Origin: Flavobacterium daejeonense DSM 17708
GTDB taxonomy: Bacteria; Bacteroidota; Bacteroidia; Flavobacteriales; Flavobacteriaceae
Length of the DNA stretch: 64,000 nt
Direction: 5' to 3'
Assembly: GCF_000425425.1 (NCBI RefSeq)
Contig: NZ_AUDK01000010.1
Span: 62,001 to 126,000, forward strand
Position 1 is the first letter of the stretch. Each line of letters starts with the position of its first letter. The translations under genes and the position numbers were made by a program. Shown piece after piece: positions 26,066-33,270 of the stretch. The notes under the pieces were generated by a model. It was not told the origin of the DNA, searched no databases, and saw only the letters and a program-made list of their open reading frames with translations.

Positions 26066-28177
26066 TTAACTGATATAATTCCAAATATTTTTTTTCTTAG
26101 TCAATTCCATATAAACAGCTTTTAAAACGGCGTGTTCGGGTTTTTGCAGTCCCATATCTGAATTTACAATTTGCATTGCATAAGCACGTGCCACCGAAAG
26201 GACTTCTTTGTCTTTTACAATATCAGCAATTTGAAGGTTAAGTACACCGCTTTGTTGAGTTCCCATGAAATTTCCGGGACCGCGAAGTTTTAGATCCACT
26301 TCGGCAATTTCAAAACCGTCATTGGTACGAACCATCGTTTCCATTCTGGTTTTACTGTCTGAACTTAGTTTATGATCGGTAATTAGAATGCAATAACTTT
26401 GTTCGGCACCACGACCTACACGACCACGTAATTGGTGTAATTGTGAAAGTCCAAAACGTTCGGCGCTTTCGATAATCATTACTGAAGCATTTGGGACATT
26501 TACGCCCACTTCAATTACCGTAGTAGCCACCATAATATTGGTTTTTCTTTCGGCAAAACGTTTCATTTCGGCGTCTTTGTCTGCTGGTTTCATTTTGCCG
26601 TGTACAATCGAAATCGCATATTGCGGCAATGGAAAATCTCTGGAAATACTCTCGTAACCGTCCATCAAATCTTTGTAATCCATTTTTTCCGATTCCTGAA
26701 TTAAAGGATAAACAATGTAGATTTGACGACCTAAGGCAATTTCGTCCCGAATGAATTTCCAAATTTTCAAACGATTACTGTCGTAACGATGTACGGTTTG
26801 AATCGGTTTTCGGCCGGGGGGCAATTCGTCGATGACAGAAATATCCAAATCGCCATACAAACTCATCGCCAAAGTGCGTGGAATAGGAGTGGCGGTCATC
26901 ACCAGAATATGTGGCGGAATAGCATTCTTTTTCCATAATTTAGAGCGTTGTTCTACACCAAAACGATGTTGTTCGTCAATGATTGCTAATCCGATATTAT
27001 GAAATTTTACTTTGTCTTCCAGTAAAGCGTGAGTGCCAATCAGGATTTGTAAATTCCCGTTTTCAAGCTCTTTGTGAATGATTTTTCGTTCTGAAGTTTT
27101 AGTTGAACCAGTAAGTATTTTTATGTTTATATTCAGTTTGTTAGATAATTCCGAAAGTCCTAAAAAATGTTGATTCGCTAAGATTTCTGTCGGAGCCATT
27201 AAACAGGCTTGGAAGCCGTTATCGATAGCCAGTAACATACTCATGAAAGCCACGATGGTTTTTCCGGAACCTACATCTCCCTGCAACAAACGATTCATTT
27301 GGGCGTTGCTTCCCATGTCGGTTCGGATTTCTTTGATAACTCTTTTTTGCGCATTGGTTAATTCAAAAGGCAGATGATTTTGGTAAAAATCATTAAAAAG
27401 CGCGCCTACTTTACTAAAAGGATGTCCTTTAATTTTATGTTTTTGAATCAAATTTTTCATAATCAATTGTAGCTGAATGAAAAATAATTCTTCAAATTTT
27501 AATCGAAATTGAGCCTTTGCTAAAGCATTGGCACTTTTGGGAAAATGAATATTGAATAAGGCCGCATTCTTCGGAATTAACTTTAACTCCTGCATTAAGT
27601 AATCGGGTAAAGTTTCTGAAAATAAGGCTTGTGTTTCAATAAATAACTGTTGCATCATTTTATTGATGACTCTGTTCGAAATCCCACGATTGGTTAAGGT
27701 TTCTGTTGAAGGATACACTGCCTGCATGGCCGAACGCAAACTTTGTTGGTGTTCGCTCCAAAGTTCAATTTCGGGATGTGGCATGTTGTACACGCCGTTA
27801 AAAGAAGAGCATTTGCCAAAAACAACAATTACTTCGTTTATTTTTAAAGATTCCCGAATCCATTTGTGTCCCTGAAACCAAACCAATTCCATTTGTCCGG
27901 TTTCGTCCACAAAAGTAGCTACGAGTCTTTTTCTGCCTTTGGCAAATTCAACAGTTTTGACATTGATAATTTTTCCGATAATTTGTACCTCGGCTATGTT
28001 GTTTTGCAGTTGGTTTATTTTGTAATATCGCGTTCGGTCGATGTAGCGATTGGGATATAAATTCAATAAATCGCCGTATTTGTGAATCCCCAATTCCTTA
28101 CGAAGTAATTCGCCCCGACTGGGACCAACGCCTTTTAGATATTCGATAGGAGTAAGCAGGAGATTGTTAGAAGACAT
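26066..28177 (-). CDS. recG: ATP-dependent DNA helicase RecG
   Basis: This 703-residue protein has an OB-fold wedge domain (about 60-180), helicase motif I GDVGSGKT (about residue 300), motif II DEQHRFG (about 402), motif III MTATPIPRT and motif VI QLRGRVGRG. RecG reverses stalled forks and branch-migrates recombination intermediates. Length is normal. It stands alone between the efflux operon and satD; a short palindrome (28195-28218) lies just upstream of the start. Confidence 0.96.
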   Translation of the reverse strand: MSSNNLLLTPIEYLKGVGPSRGELLRKELGIHKYGDLLNLYPNRYIDRTRYYKINQLQNNIAEVQIIGKIINVKTVEFAKGRKRLVATFVDETGQMELVWFQGHKWIRESLKINEVIVVFGKCSSFNGVYNMPHPEIELWSEHQQSLRSAMQAVYPSTETLTNRGISNRVINKMMQQLFIETQALFSETLPDYLMQELKLIPKNAALFNIHFPKSANALAKAQFRLKFEELFFIQLQLIMKNLIQKHKIKGHPFSKVGALFNDFYQNHLPFELTNAQKRVIKEIRTDMGSNAQMNRLLQGDVGSGKTIVAFMSMLLAIDNGFQACLMAPTEILANQHFLGLSELSNKLNINIKILTGSTKTSERKIIHKELENGNLQILIGTHALLEDKVKFHNIGLAIIDEQHRFGVEQRSKLWKKNAIPPHILVMTATPIPRTLAMSLYGDLDISVIDELPPGRKPIQTVHRYDSNRLKIWKFIRDEIALGRQIYIVYPLIQESEKMDYKDLMDGYESISRDFPLPQYAISIVHGKMKPADKDAEMKRFAERKTNIMVATTVIEVGVNVPNASVMIIESAERFGLSQLHQLRGRVGRGAEQSYCILITDHKLSSDSKTRMETMVRTNDGFEIAEVDLKLRGPGNFMGTQQSGVLNLQIADIVKDKEVLSVARAYAMQIVNSDMGLQKPEHAVLKAVYMELTKKKNIWNYIS

Positions 28178-28194
28178 TTAGAATTTTAGATTTT

Positions 28195-28218
28195 ACCCTT
28201 CGACAAGCTCAGGGTGAC
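28195..28218. repeat. Short palindromic intergenic repeat (ACCCTTCGACAAGCTC type)
   Basis: ACCCT...AGGGT flank a GACAAGCTC centre, about 18 bp upstream of recG. Very similar short palindromes are widespread in many bacterial genomes as REP-like elements. Confidence 0.6.
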
Positions 28219-28325
28219 AATGAAAAAATGACAAAAGGATTAATCTTTAAATTTCAAAAAACGAAGATAGTTTTTAATTGGGAATTTTGAAAATTCTTTT
28301 GAATTTAAGTATCGCTGTATTTGAT

Positions 28326-28396
28326 GATATTTTTAATTATTGTCTTATTTAACGATATTTTAAATTATCGTTTTATTTAGCGATATTTTTTGTATC
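28326..28396 (+). promoter_or_regulatory. Three 28-bp tandem repeats, candidate SatD operator
   Basis: Units start at 28326, 28354 and 28382, each with GATATTTT and, in the first two, an AATTAT(T/C)GT(C/T)TTATTTA(A/G)C tail; the third is truncated by the promoter. Exact 28-bp spacing (close to three helical turns) places the repeats on one DNA face just upstream of the satD -7 box, the layout of an operator bound cooperatively. Autoregulation by SatD, whose C-terminus looks DNA-binding, is inferred. Confidence 0.6.
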
Positions 28397-28400
28397 TTGC
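28393..28400 (+). promoter_or_regulatory. -7 box of satD
   Basis: TATCTTGC at 28393-28400 is close to the Bacteroidota TAnnTTTG box and lies 16 nt before the satD ATG. It directly abuts the third 28-bp repeat, so bound protein would cover the promoter. Confidence 0.55.
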
Positions 28401-28416
28401 ATTAAAATCATAAAAA

Positions 28417-29022
28417 ATGAAAGCAGTTATTACAGGAGATATTATGGGTTCCAGAAAACTGGCATCGGCAATTTGGTTGCCGGAACTAAAAACAGTTTTA
28501 AGTCATTATGGAAGCGAACCTAAAGATTGGGAAATTTATCGGGGAGATAGTTTTCAGTTGCTTGTTCCTGCCGAAGAGGCACTCGAAATTGCTTTGTGTA
28601 TAAAAGCGACGATTAAGCAATTTAAAGAAATAGATGTTCGAATGGCAATAGGAGTGGGGGCTGTAGATTATTTGGCGGAGAAAATCACGGAATCCAATGG
28701 CGAGGCATTTATAAATTCGGGTGAATGTTTTGAAGATTTAAAAAAGCAAACCTTAGGGCTTAAAACGCCTTGGGAACCGATGAACGCAACTTTTTCGGTT
28801 GTCTTTCCGTTTATGTTGATGATTGCCGATAACTGGACCAGTACTTCAGCTGAAATTTTGAAAAAAGCAATAGAAAATCCGGAGTTTAATCAAAGTCAAT
28901 TAGCGGAATCCCTGAACAGAAAAAGTCAAAGTTCTATTAGTTCGTCGCTGAAAAGAGCAGGTTATGAAGAGCTGAAAAACATGATTTCATTTTATAAACA
29001 ACAAATTCAAAAACAATGGTAG
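28417..29022 (+). CDS. SatD family protein
   Basis: This 201-residue protein starts MKAVITGDIMGSR, the hallmark of SatD-family proteins. It has a middle domain like nucleotide-cyclase-type folds (EIYRGDSFQLL) and a C-terminal HTH-like part (FNQSQLAESLNRKSQSSISS) followed by a helix. The biochemical role is unknown. It overlaps the DUF3307 gene by 7 nt, and this pairing is frequent in Bacteroidota. Three 28-bp direct repeats cover its promoter, suggesting autoregulation. Confidence 0.82.
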   Translation: MKAVITGDIMGSRKLASAIWLPELKTVLSHYGSEPKDWEIYRGDSFQLLVPAEEALEIALCIKATIKQFKEIDVRMAIGVGAVDYLAEKITESNGEAFINSGECFEDLKKQTLGLKTPWEPMNATFSVVFPFMLMIADNWTSTSAEILKKAIENPEFNQSQLAESLNRKSQSSISSSLKRAGYEELKNMISFYKQQIQKQW

Positions 29023-29726
29023 TATTATTTTTAAGTCTGATTTTAGCACATTTTGTTGGCGATTTTTTGTTACAGCCTTCCAGTTGGGTTAGGGATAAAC
29101 AACGGAAAAAAGTCAAATCAAAATATTTGTATTACCATATCGGAGTGCATTTGGGATTGCTTTTAATTGCTACCCAATTCAATAAAGAGTATTTGTTAGG
29201 GGTGCTTTTTTTAGCCTGGAGTCATTTGATAATTGACGGTGCTAAATTGCATTTCGGGAAAAAGAAAACGGAGAAATTATGGTTTTTTGCGGATCAATTG
29301 CTGCATTTGATGATGATTGTCTTGGTGGTTTATTATTATTTCCCTTATGAAATTCCTATTGAAAATTTGTATTCTCAACAAAGTCTGGCTTTGCTTACTT
29401 CATTAGTTTTGGTGACTTATGTAAGTGCGATTGTGTTGAAAGTATTATTGTCGAAATGGAGTGCTCAAATTACGAAAAGTGATGCCGGAAAAACGAATAA
29501 TGCCGGGAAATATATTGGGATTTTGGAGCGATTGTTTATTTTCTTTTTTGTAGTAATCAATTTTTGGGAAGGAATCGGATTTTTGTTGGCAGCTAAATCC
29601 ATTTTTAGATTCGGAGATTTAAAAGAATCCAAAGACGTTCGTTTGACCGAATATATTTTGATAGGAACTTTGTTGAGTTTCGGTTTTGGGGTTTTATGTG
29701 CGATGTTGTATCGATGCTTTATTTAA
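29016..29726 (+). CDS. DUF3307 family membrane protein
   Basis: This 236-residue protein has about six hydrophobic segments and an N-terminal motif LILAHFVGDFLLQPSSWV with His, Asp and Gln in the membrane, plus LAWSHLIIDGAKLHF. These conserved polar positions define DUF3307. Function is unknown. The start lies inside satD (ATGGTAG overlap), so the two are translated together and the SatD protein probably regulates or assists it. Confidence 0.8.
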   Translation: MVVLFLSLILAHFVGDFLLQPSSWVRDKQRKKVKSKYLYYHIGVHLGLLLIATQFNKEYLLGVLFLAWSHLIIDGAKLHFGKKKTEKLWFFADQLLHLMMIVLVVYYYFPYEIPIENLYSQQSLALLTSLVLVTYVSAIVLKVLLSKWSAQITKSDAGKTNNAGKYIGILERLFIFFFVVINFWEGIGFLLAAKSIFRFGDLKESKDVRLTEYILIGTLLSFGFGVLCAMLYRCFI

Positions 29727-29899
29727 CCGCAAAGTTTTGAAAGTTATTCTGCAGAGTTTACAAAGAAAAAATCTGCTACATCTGATTGCTATATTTTGCA
29801 CTCAGATTTAGCAGATTCAGCAGATTTAAAACATCAAAGCTTCGCTAAATCTTTTAAAAAAATTTGCGAAGCTTTGCGTAAACTTTTTCCCTTTGCGGT
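29726..29899. repeat. 174-bp inverted-repeat intergenic element
   Basis: ACCGCAAAG (29726-29734) and CTTTGCGGT (29891-29899) bound the element. Inside are AAATCTGCT against AGCAGATTT and AAAGCTTCGC against GCGAAGCTTT. The nested symmetry, lack of coding frame and recurrence of CGCAAAG-type text at 48300, 52286 and 56086 suggest a MITE-like or REP-like family. It also separates the converging DUF3307 and aguA genes and may act as terminator. Confidence 0.65.
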
Positions 29900-29934
29900 A
29901 AGAAAAAAGATTTTCCGGTAAGAAAGAATTAATC

Positions 29935-30975
29935 TTACTCCGGAATTTGCTGACTCAAACAGTGTAAGGTTCCGAATCCCCAAATCAAATCAATCGCACT
30001 AATTCCGATTATTTCTCTGTCTGGAAAACATTCTGCCAGGATGTTCAAAGCTTTTCTGTCGTTCGCATCGTTGAAAGTAGGAACCAATACACAATTATTT
30101 AAAATTAAGAAGTTGGCATAACTTGCCGGCAAACGTAAATCTTCAAAATCCAATTGTTTTGGCATTGGTAAAGTCACGATTACAGGCGATTTTCCGTTTT
30201 CTAATTTGGCGTTTTGCAAACGTTTTAAATTTTCCTGTAAAGGCTCGTAATTAGCATCTGTTTTATCCGTTTCTACAATGGTAACAATCGTGTCTTCGTT
30301 GATAAAACGAGCTAAATCGTCAATGTGACCGTGCGTGTCATCGCCCTGAATTCCGTCGCCTAACCAAATCACGTTGGTTACGCCTAAATATTCTTTGAAA
30401 ACTGCTTCGTAATCTTCTTTAGTGAATCCGGCGTTACGCACCTGAATACTCGGGTGCATCAAACATTCTTCTGAGGTTAAAAGTGTACCACGACCGTTTA
30501 CATCAATCGCGCCACCCTCAACAATTACAGGCTTTCCTTTGTAGCTAACCTGAGTTAATGGTATTTGTAAAGCATCAGCCACTTTTGCAGGAACATGTTT
30601 GTCTAACTGATAGTTTTTATATTTTGCCCAACCGTTAAAGTTAAAATTCAAAGCTTCTCTTTTGCCATCTCTATAAACAACAATTGGCCCCGAATCACGC
30701 ATCCAGCTACGGTTTGTTTTTTGTTGGATAAAAGTAATTTTATCTAAATCAACTCTCGCACGATCCAACATGTCTGTTACTTTTGCTTGCAGTTTTTGGT
30801 CAATAACCACCAAAAAAACCTTTTCGTAAGTAGCCACTTTTTTAATGAACTCCACAAAAGCCCATTGAATGGCTTCATATTTCCCCGGCCAATCGTTTCC
30901 GTTGTGCGGAAAACAAAGTAAAATTCCCTCTTGTTTTTCCCATTCAGCAGGAAAACGTCTTGTAGTAGTTGTCAT
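29935..30975 (-). CDS. aguA: Agmatine deiminase
   Basis: The ATG at 30975 gives 346 residues (MTTTTRRFPAEWEKQEGILL); an upstream in-frame ATG at 31044 is rejected because the -7 box at 31003-31010 lies between them. The family signature is present: WMRDSGPIVVYRDG, EGGAIDVNGRGTLLTSEECL, QGDDTHGHIDDLARF and the nucleophile Cys339 in GTLHCLSQQ. It converts agmatine to N-carbamoylputrescine and ammonia, the substrate of aguB found 2.2 kb away on the same strand. Confidence 0.93.
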   Translation of the reverse strand: MTTTTRRFPAEWEKQEGILLCFPHNGNDWPGKYEAIQWAFVEFIKKVATYEKVFLVVIDQKLQAKVTDMLDRARVDLDKITFIQQKTNRSWMRDSGPIVVYRDGKREALNFNFNGWAKYKNYQLDKHVPAKVADALQIPLTQVSYKGKPVIVEGGAIDVNGRGTLLTSEECLMHPSIQVRNAGFTKEDYEAVFKEYLGVTNVIWLGDGIQGDDTHGHIDDLARFINEDTIVTIVETDKTDANYEPLQENLKRLQNAKLENGKSPVIVTLPMPKQLDFEDLRLPASYANFLILNNCVLVPTFNDANDRKALNILAECFPDREIIGISAIDLIWGFGTLHCLSQQIPE

Positions 30976-31002
30976 AAAAAAAGGCTTATTATTTTGAGAC
31001 CG

Positions 31003-31010
31003 CAAATATA
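31003..31010 (-). promoter_or_regulatory. -7 box of aguA
   Basis: On the minus strand TATATTTG fits TAnnTTTG exactly and lies 27 nt before the aguA ATG. It decides the start codon choice for aguA. Confidence 0.7.
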
Positions 31011-31067
31011 CGTATTCGTAAGGATTATAAAAATGAGTGACCATTATTACTTATAGTTTTTTAAGGA

Positions 31068-31210
31068 GCAATTTCCAGCTCTCCGTTACAAGGTATTTGG
31101 GAAAGCCTTGTTTTTCCAAGTGTCGGGAGGAGCTTTTTTTAGTCGCTCTCCCGGCACAAGAAAAACGAGACGTTCCCGACATACGCTTTTCACTTTGATC
31201 TGGGCTAGGG
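31068..31210. repeat. Decayed hairpin element of the TAGCCCCGATAGC family
   Basis: TTCCAGCTCTCCGTTACAAG on the left and GATCTGGGCTAGG on the right flank a long imperfect hairpin (TGTCGGGAG, about 31121-31129, against CTCCCGGCA). Outline and ends correspond to the element at 48348-48424 read in the other direction. There is no gene here. Confidence 0.5.
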
Positions 31211-31308
31211 AAGTGTTTTTTTTGTAGGAAAAATAAATTTTTAAAAATGTTTTGTGAGAGAAAGTTGTTTATATTTGATAATACTTTGATTTAATATTTT
31301 AATAGAAA

Positions 31309-32121
31309 ATGAAAACACTCCGTTTATTTCTCCTTCTAATTATATTGAGTCAACCTCTATCTTGTTTGGCTCAGAATTATTCATTGAAAGATTTTATAGT
31401 TTGTCCAATACCAAAAATGGATAGTAAAGAATGGTATGAATTTAATCATGCATCAGATAAAGAGTTTGTTTTTACTTTGAAAAATGGAAAAATTCAAGTG
31501 GAAAAATACAAATACAATCCTAATGTGATTTTAGATATTCCTATTGGAAAATTGATAGGAATTAATAGAGGTGAGTTTGGAGGAGGTCTGTATTTTAAAC
31601 CTAAAGATTCTACTCAACAATTTTTTGTTAATGGAAAAAACATCAATGAAATTCGTCCCCGATTTTTTGGAGGTTTAATGATGTTAGATAAAGATCCATT
31701 AACTAAAATGTTAAAAGATTCTAAGCTTATCCAAAGTGGAAATGCAAATTTTGTTTTTAAATTTAATGATTCCATTTGTTTTATGGGAGGAGTTGCACAT
31801 ATGGGAACTAATTATGGTAGTCTCTTCAAACTTAAAAGTATTCATAATTCATTTTCAATTTCAAAAGGAATAAAACTGGGAGATTCACCTTCTGCAATGA
31901 ATATTCATAAAGGTGTTTTATATATAGCTGGTCATAAAGGGTTTTATACAATTGATAAAAATTGGCAAGTAAAGACCGTTTTTGATGATTTATTTTGGGA
32001 CGGTTTGTATCCAACTTCTGTAGTTGTTCTTGATAGAAAAAATGTATTTGTTACAATTAGAGGTGGTTATGTGAAAATTAATCTTGAAAATAAAAAAATG
32101 ACATTGTATAAAGCGAAATAA
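31309..32121 (+). CDS. Secreted hypothetical protein
   Basis: This 270-residue protein has a clear signal peptide (MKTLRLFLLLIILSQPLSCL, cleavage after LAQ) and a beta-rich mature part. Features such as SIHNSFSISKGIKLGDSPSA and GVLYIAGHKGFYTIDKNW suggest a beta-propeller-like or repeat fold. It is not recognised. It lies between aguA and aguB but runs opposite to both. A terminator hairpin follows at 32162-32197. There is no T9SS C-terminal signal. Confidence 0.7.
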   Translation: MKTLRLFLLLIILSQPLSCLAQNYSLKDFIVCPIPKMDSKEWYEFNHASDKEFVFTLKNGKIQVEKYKYNPNVILDIPIGKLIGINRGEFGGGLYFKPKDSTQQFFVNGKNINEIRPRFFGGLMMLDKDPLTKMLKDSKLIQSGNANFVFKFNDSICFMGGVAHMGTNYGSLFKLKSIHNSFSISKGIKLGDSPSAMNIHKGVLYIAGHKGFYTIDKNWQVKTVFDDLFWDGLYPTSVVVLDRKNVFVTIRGGYVKINLENKKMTLYKAK

Positions 32122-32161
32122 TTTTAAAAGATTAGTAATTGTAAATTTAAAAGGACTAAAT

Positions 32162-32197
32162 AAAAAATGGACTAAAGTATCCCTTAGTCCATTTTTT
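32162..32197. terminator. Bidirectional terminator between hypothetical gene and aguB
   Basis: A 14-bp perfect stem (AAAAAATGGACTAA with TTAGTCCATTTTTT) and 8-nt loop; A-run before and T-run after serve both strands. Confidence 0.88.
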
Positions 32198-32215
32198 TAT
32201 TATTCAAAAATGAGG

Positions 32216-33103
32216 TTAATCAATCGCTCTTTTTGTAATATCACCAAAAGCATCAATTCTTCGGTCTCTGAAGAAAGGCCAGTTTTGACGTACATTTTCC
32301 TGTAAATCTAAATCTACTTCAGCGATTAGGATTTCTTCTTTATCATGAGAAGCCTGTGCTAAAATTTCTCCCTGCGGTCCGCAAATAAAAGAAGCTCCCC
32401 AGAATTCAATTCCGGCAGTATCCGGTAAATATTTTTCCAGACCAATTCGGTTAGCTGCAGCTACATAAACACCGTTAGCTACCGCGTGACCTTTCATTAC
32501 ATTCATCCATGCACCATATTGGTTGGCACCGTATTGCTCTTTTTCTTGAGGATGCCATCCAATAGCAGTTGGGTAAAACAATACCTCAGAACCTTTAAGT
32601 GCTGTTAAACGAGCTGCTTCCGGATACCATTGATCCCAACAAATTAAAGTTCCAATGTTTCCTTTTTTAGTAGGATTGTTTTTGAAACCTAAATCGCCCG
32701 GAGTGAAATAGAATTTTTCGTAAAATGCCGGATCATCCGGAATGTGCATCTTGCGGTACAATCCTGCCTCTGTTCCATCAGTATCTATAATGTAAGCACT
32801 GTTGTGATAGATGCCAGCCATTCTTTTTTCGAAGAAAGGCACGATAATTACCACGCCTAATTCTTTAGCCAATTCGCTAAAAGCGATAAAAGAAGTACTG
32901 TATAATGGTTCAGCCAAAGCAAAATTATTTACATCTTCACTTTGACAAAAATAATGACTGCTATATAATTCAGGAAGGGAAATAACCTCAGCGCCTTGTG
33001 CAACGGCATCTCTTACCCAACTAATACATTTTTTAAGATTGTTTTCGGCTACATCATTCAGGTTTAACTGAATAACCGCTATTTTGTATTTTTTATTTGG
33101 CAT
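32216..33103 (-). CDS. aguB: N-carbamoylputrescine amidase
   Basis: This 295-residue nitrilase-fold enzyme has the catalytic triad Glu45 (SLPELYSS), Lys118 (YRKMHIPDD) and Cys155 (LICWDQWYPE). The last motif is typical of the carbamoylputrescine branch. It hydrolyses N-carbamoylputrescine to putrescine, CO2 and ammonia, completing the agmatine route begun by AguA. A -7 box lies 20 nt upstream. The gene is monocistronic, with a terminator just downstream. Confidence 0.93.
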   Translation of the reverse strand: MPNKKYKIAVIQLNLNDVAENNLKKCISWVRDAVAQGAEVISLPELYSSHYFCQSEDVNNFALAEPLYSTSFIAFSELAKELGVVIIVPFFEKRMAGIYHNSAYIIDTDGTEAGLYRKMHIPDDPAFYEKFYFTPGDLGFKNNPTKKGNIGTLICWDQWYPEAARLTALKGSEVLFYPTAIGWHPQEKEQYGANQYGAWMNVMKGHAVANGVYVAAANRIGLEKYLPDTAGIEFWGASFICGPQGEILAQASHDKEEILIAEVDLDLQENVRQNWPFFRDRRIDAFGDITKRAID

Positions 33104-33122
33104 TGCTAAAAATTTTAGACTG

Positions 33123-33130
33123 CAAAAATA
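33123..33130 (-). promoter_or_regulatory. -7 box of aguB
   Basis: TATTTTTG on the minus strand matches TAnnTTTG, 19 nt before the ATG. No distinct -33 TTTG is seen. Confidence 0.6.
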
Positions 33131-33239
33131 GGTATTTTTATGAAGAGTAAGAATATTGGGATTTAGAAAAGTGATAAGTTACAAAATTGTAGTTATTACA
33201 TTTATCTTACATAAATGTGGATTAAATCAATTTTATATT

Positions 33240-33247
33240 TATTTTTG
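33240..33247 (+). promoter_or_regulatory. -7 box of the PKD/SprB-repeat gene
   Basis: TATTTTTG at 33240-33247 fits TAnnTTTG and lies 23 nt upstream of the ATG at 33271. Confidence 0.6.
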
Positions 33248-33270
33248 TCAGAAAATTATTTTTTTAATTT

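Noticed and set aside
28326..28396. Possible CRISPR-like direct repeats
   Set aside because: The 28-bp units are head-to-tail without spacers, lie directly on a promoter and have no cas genes nearby; an operator array is the better explanation.
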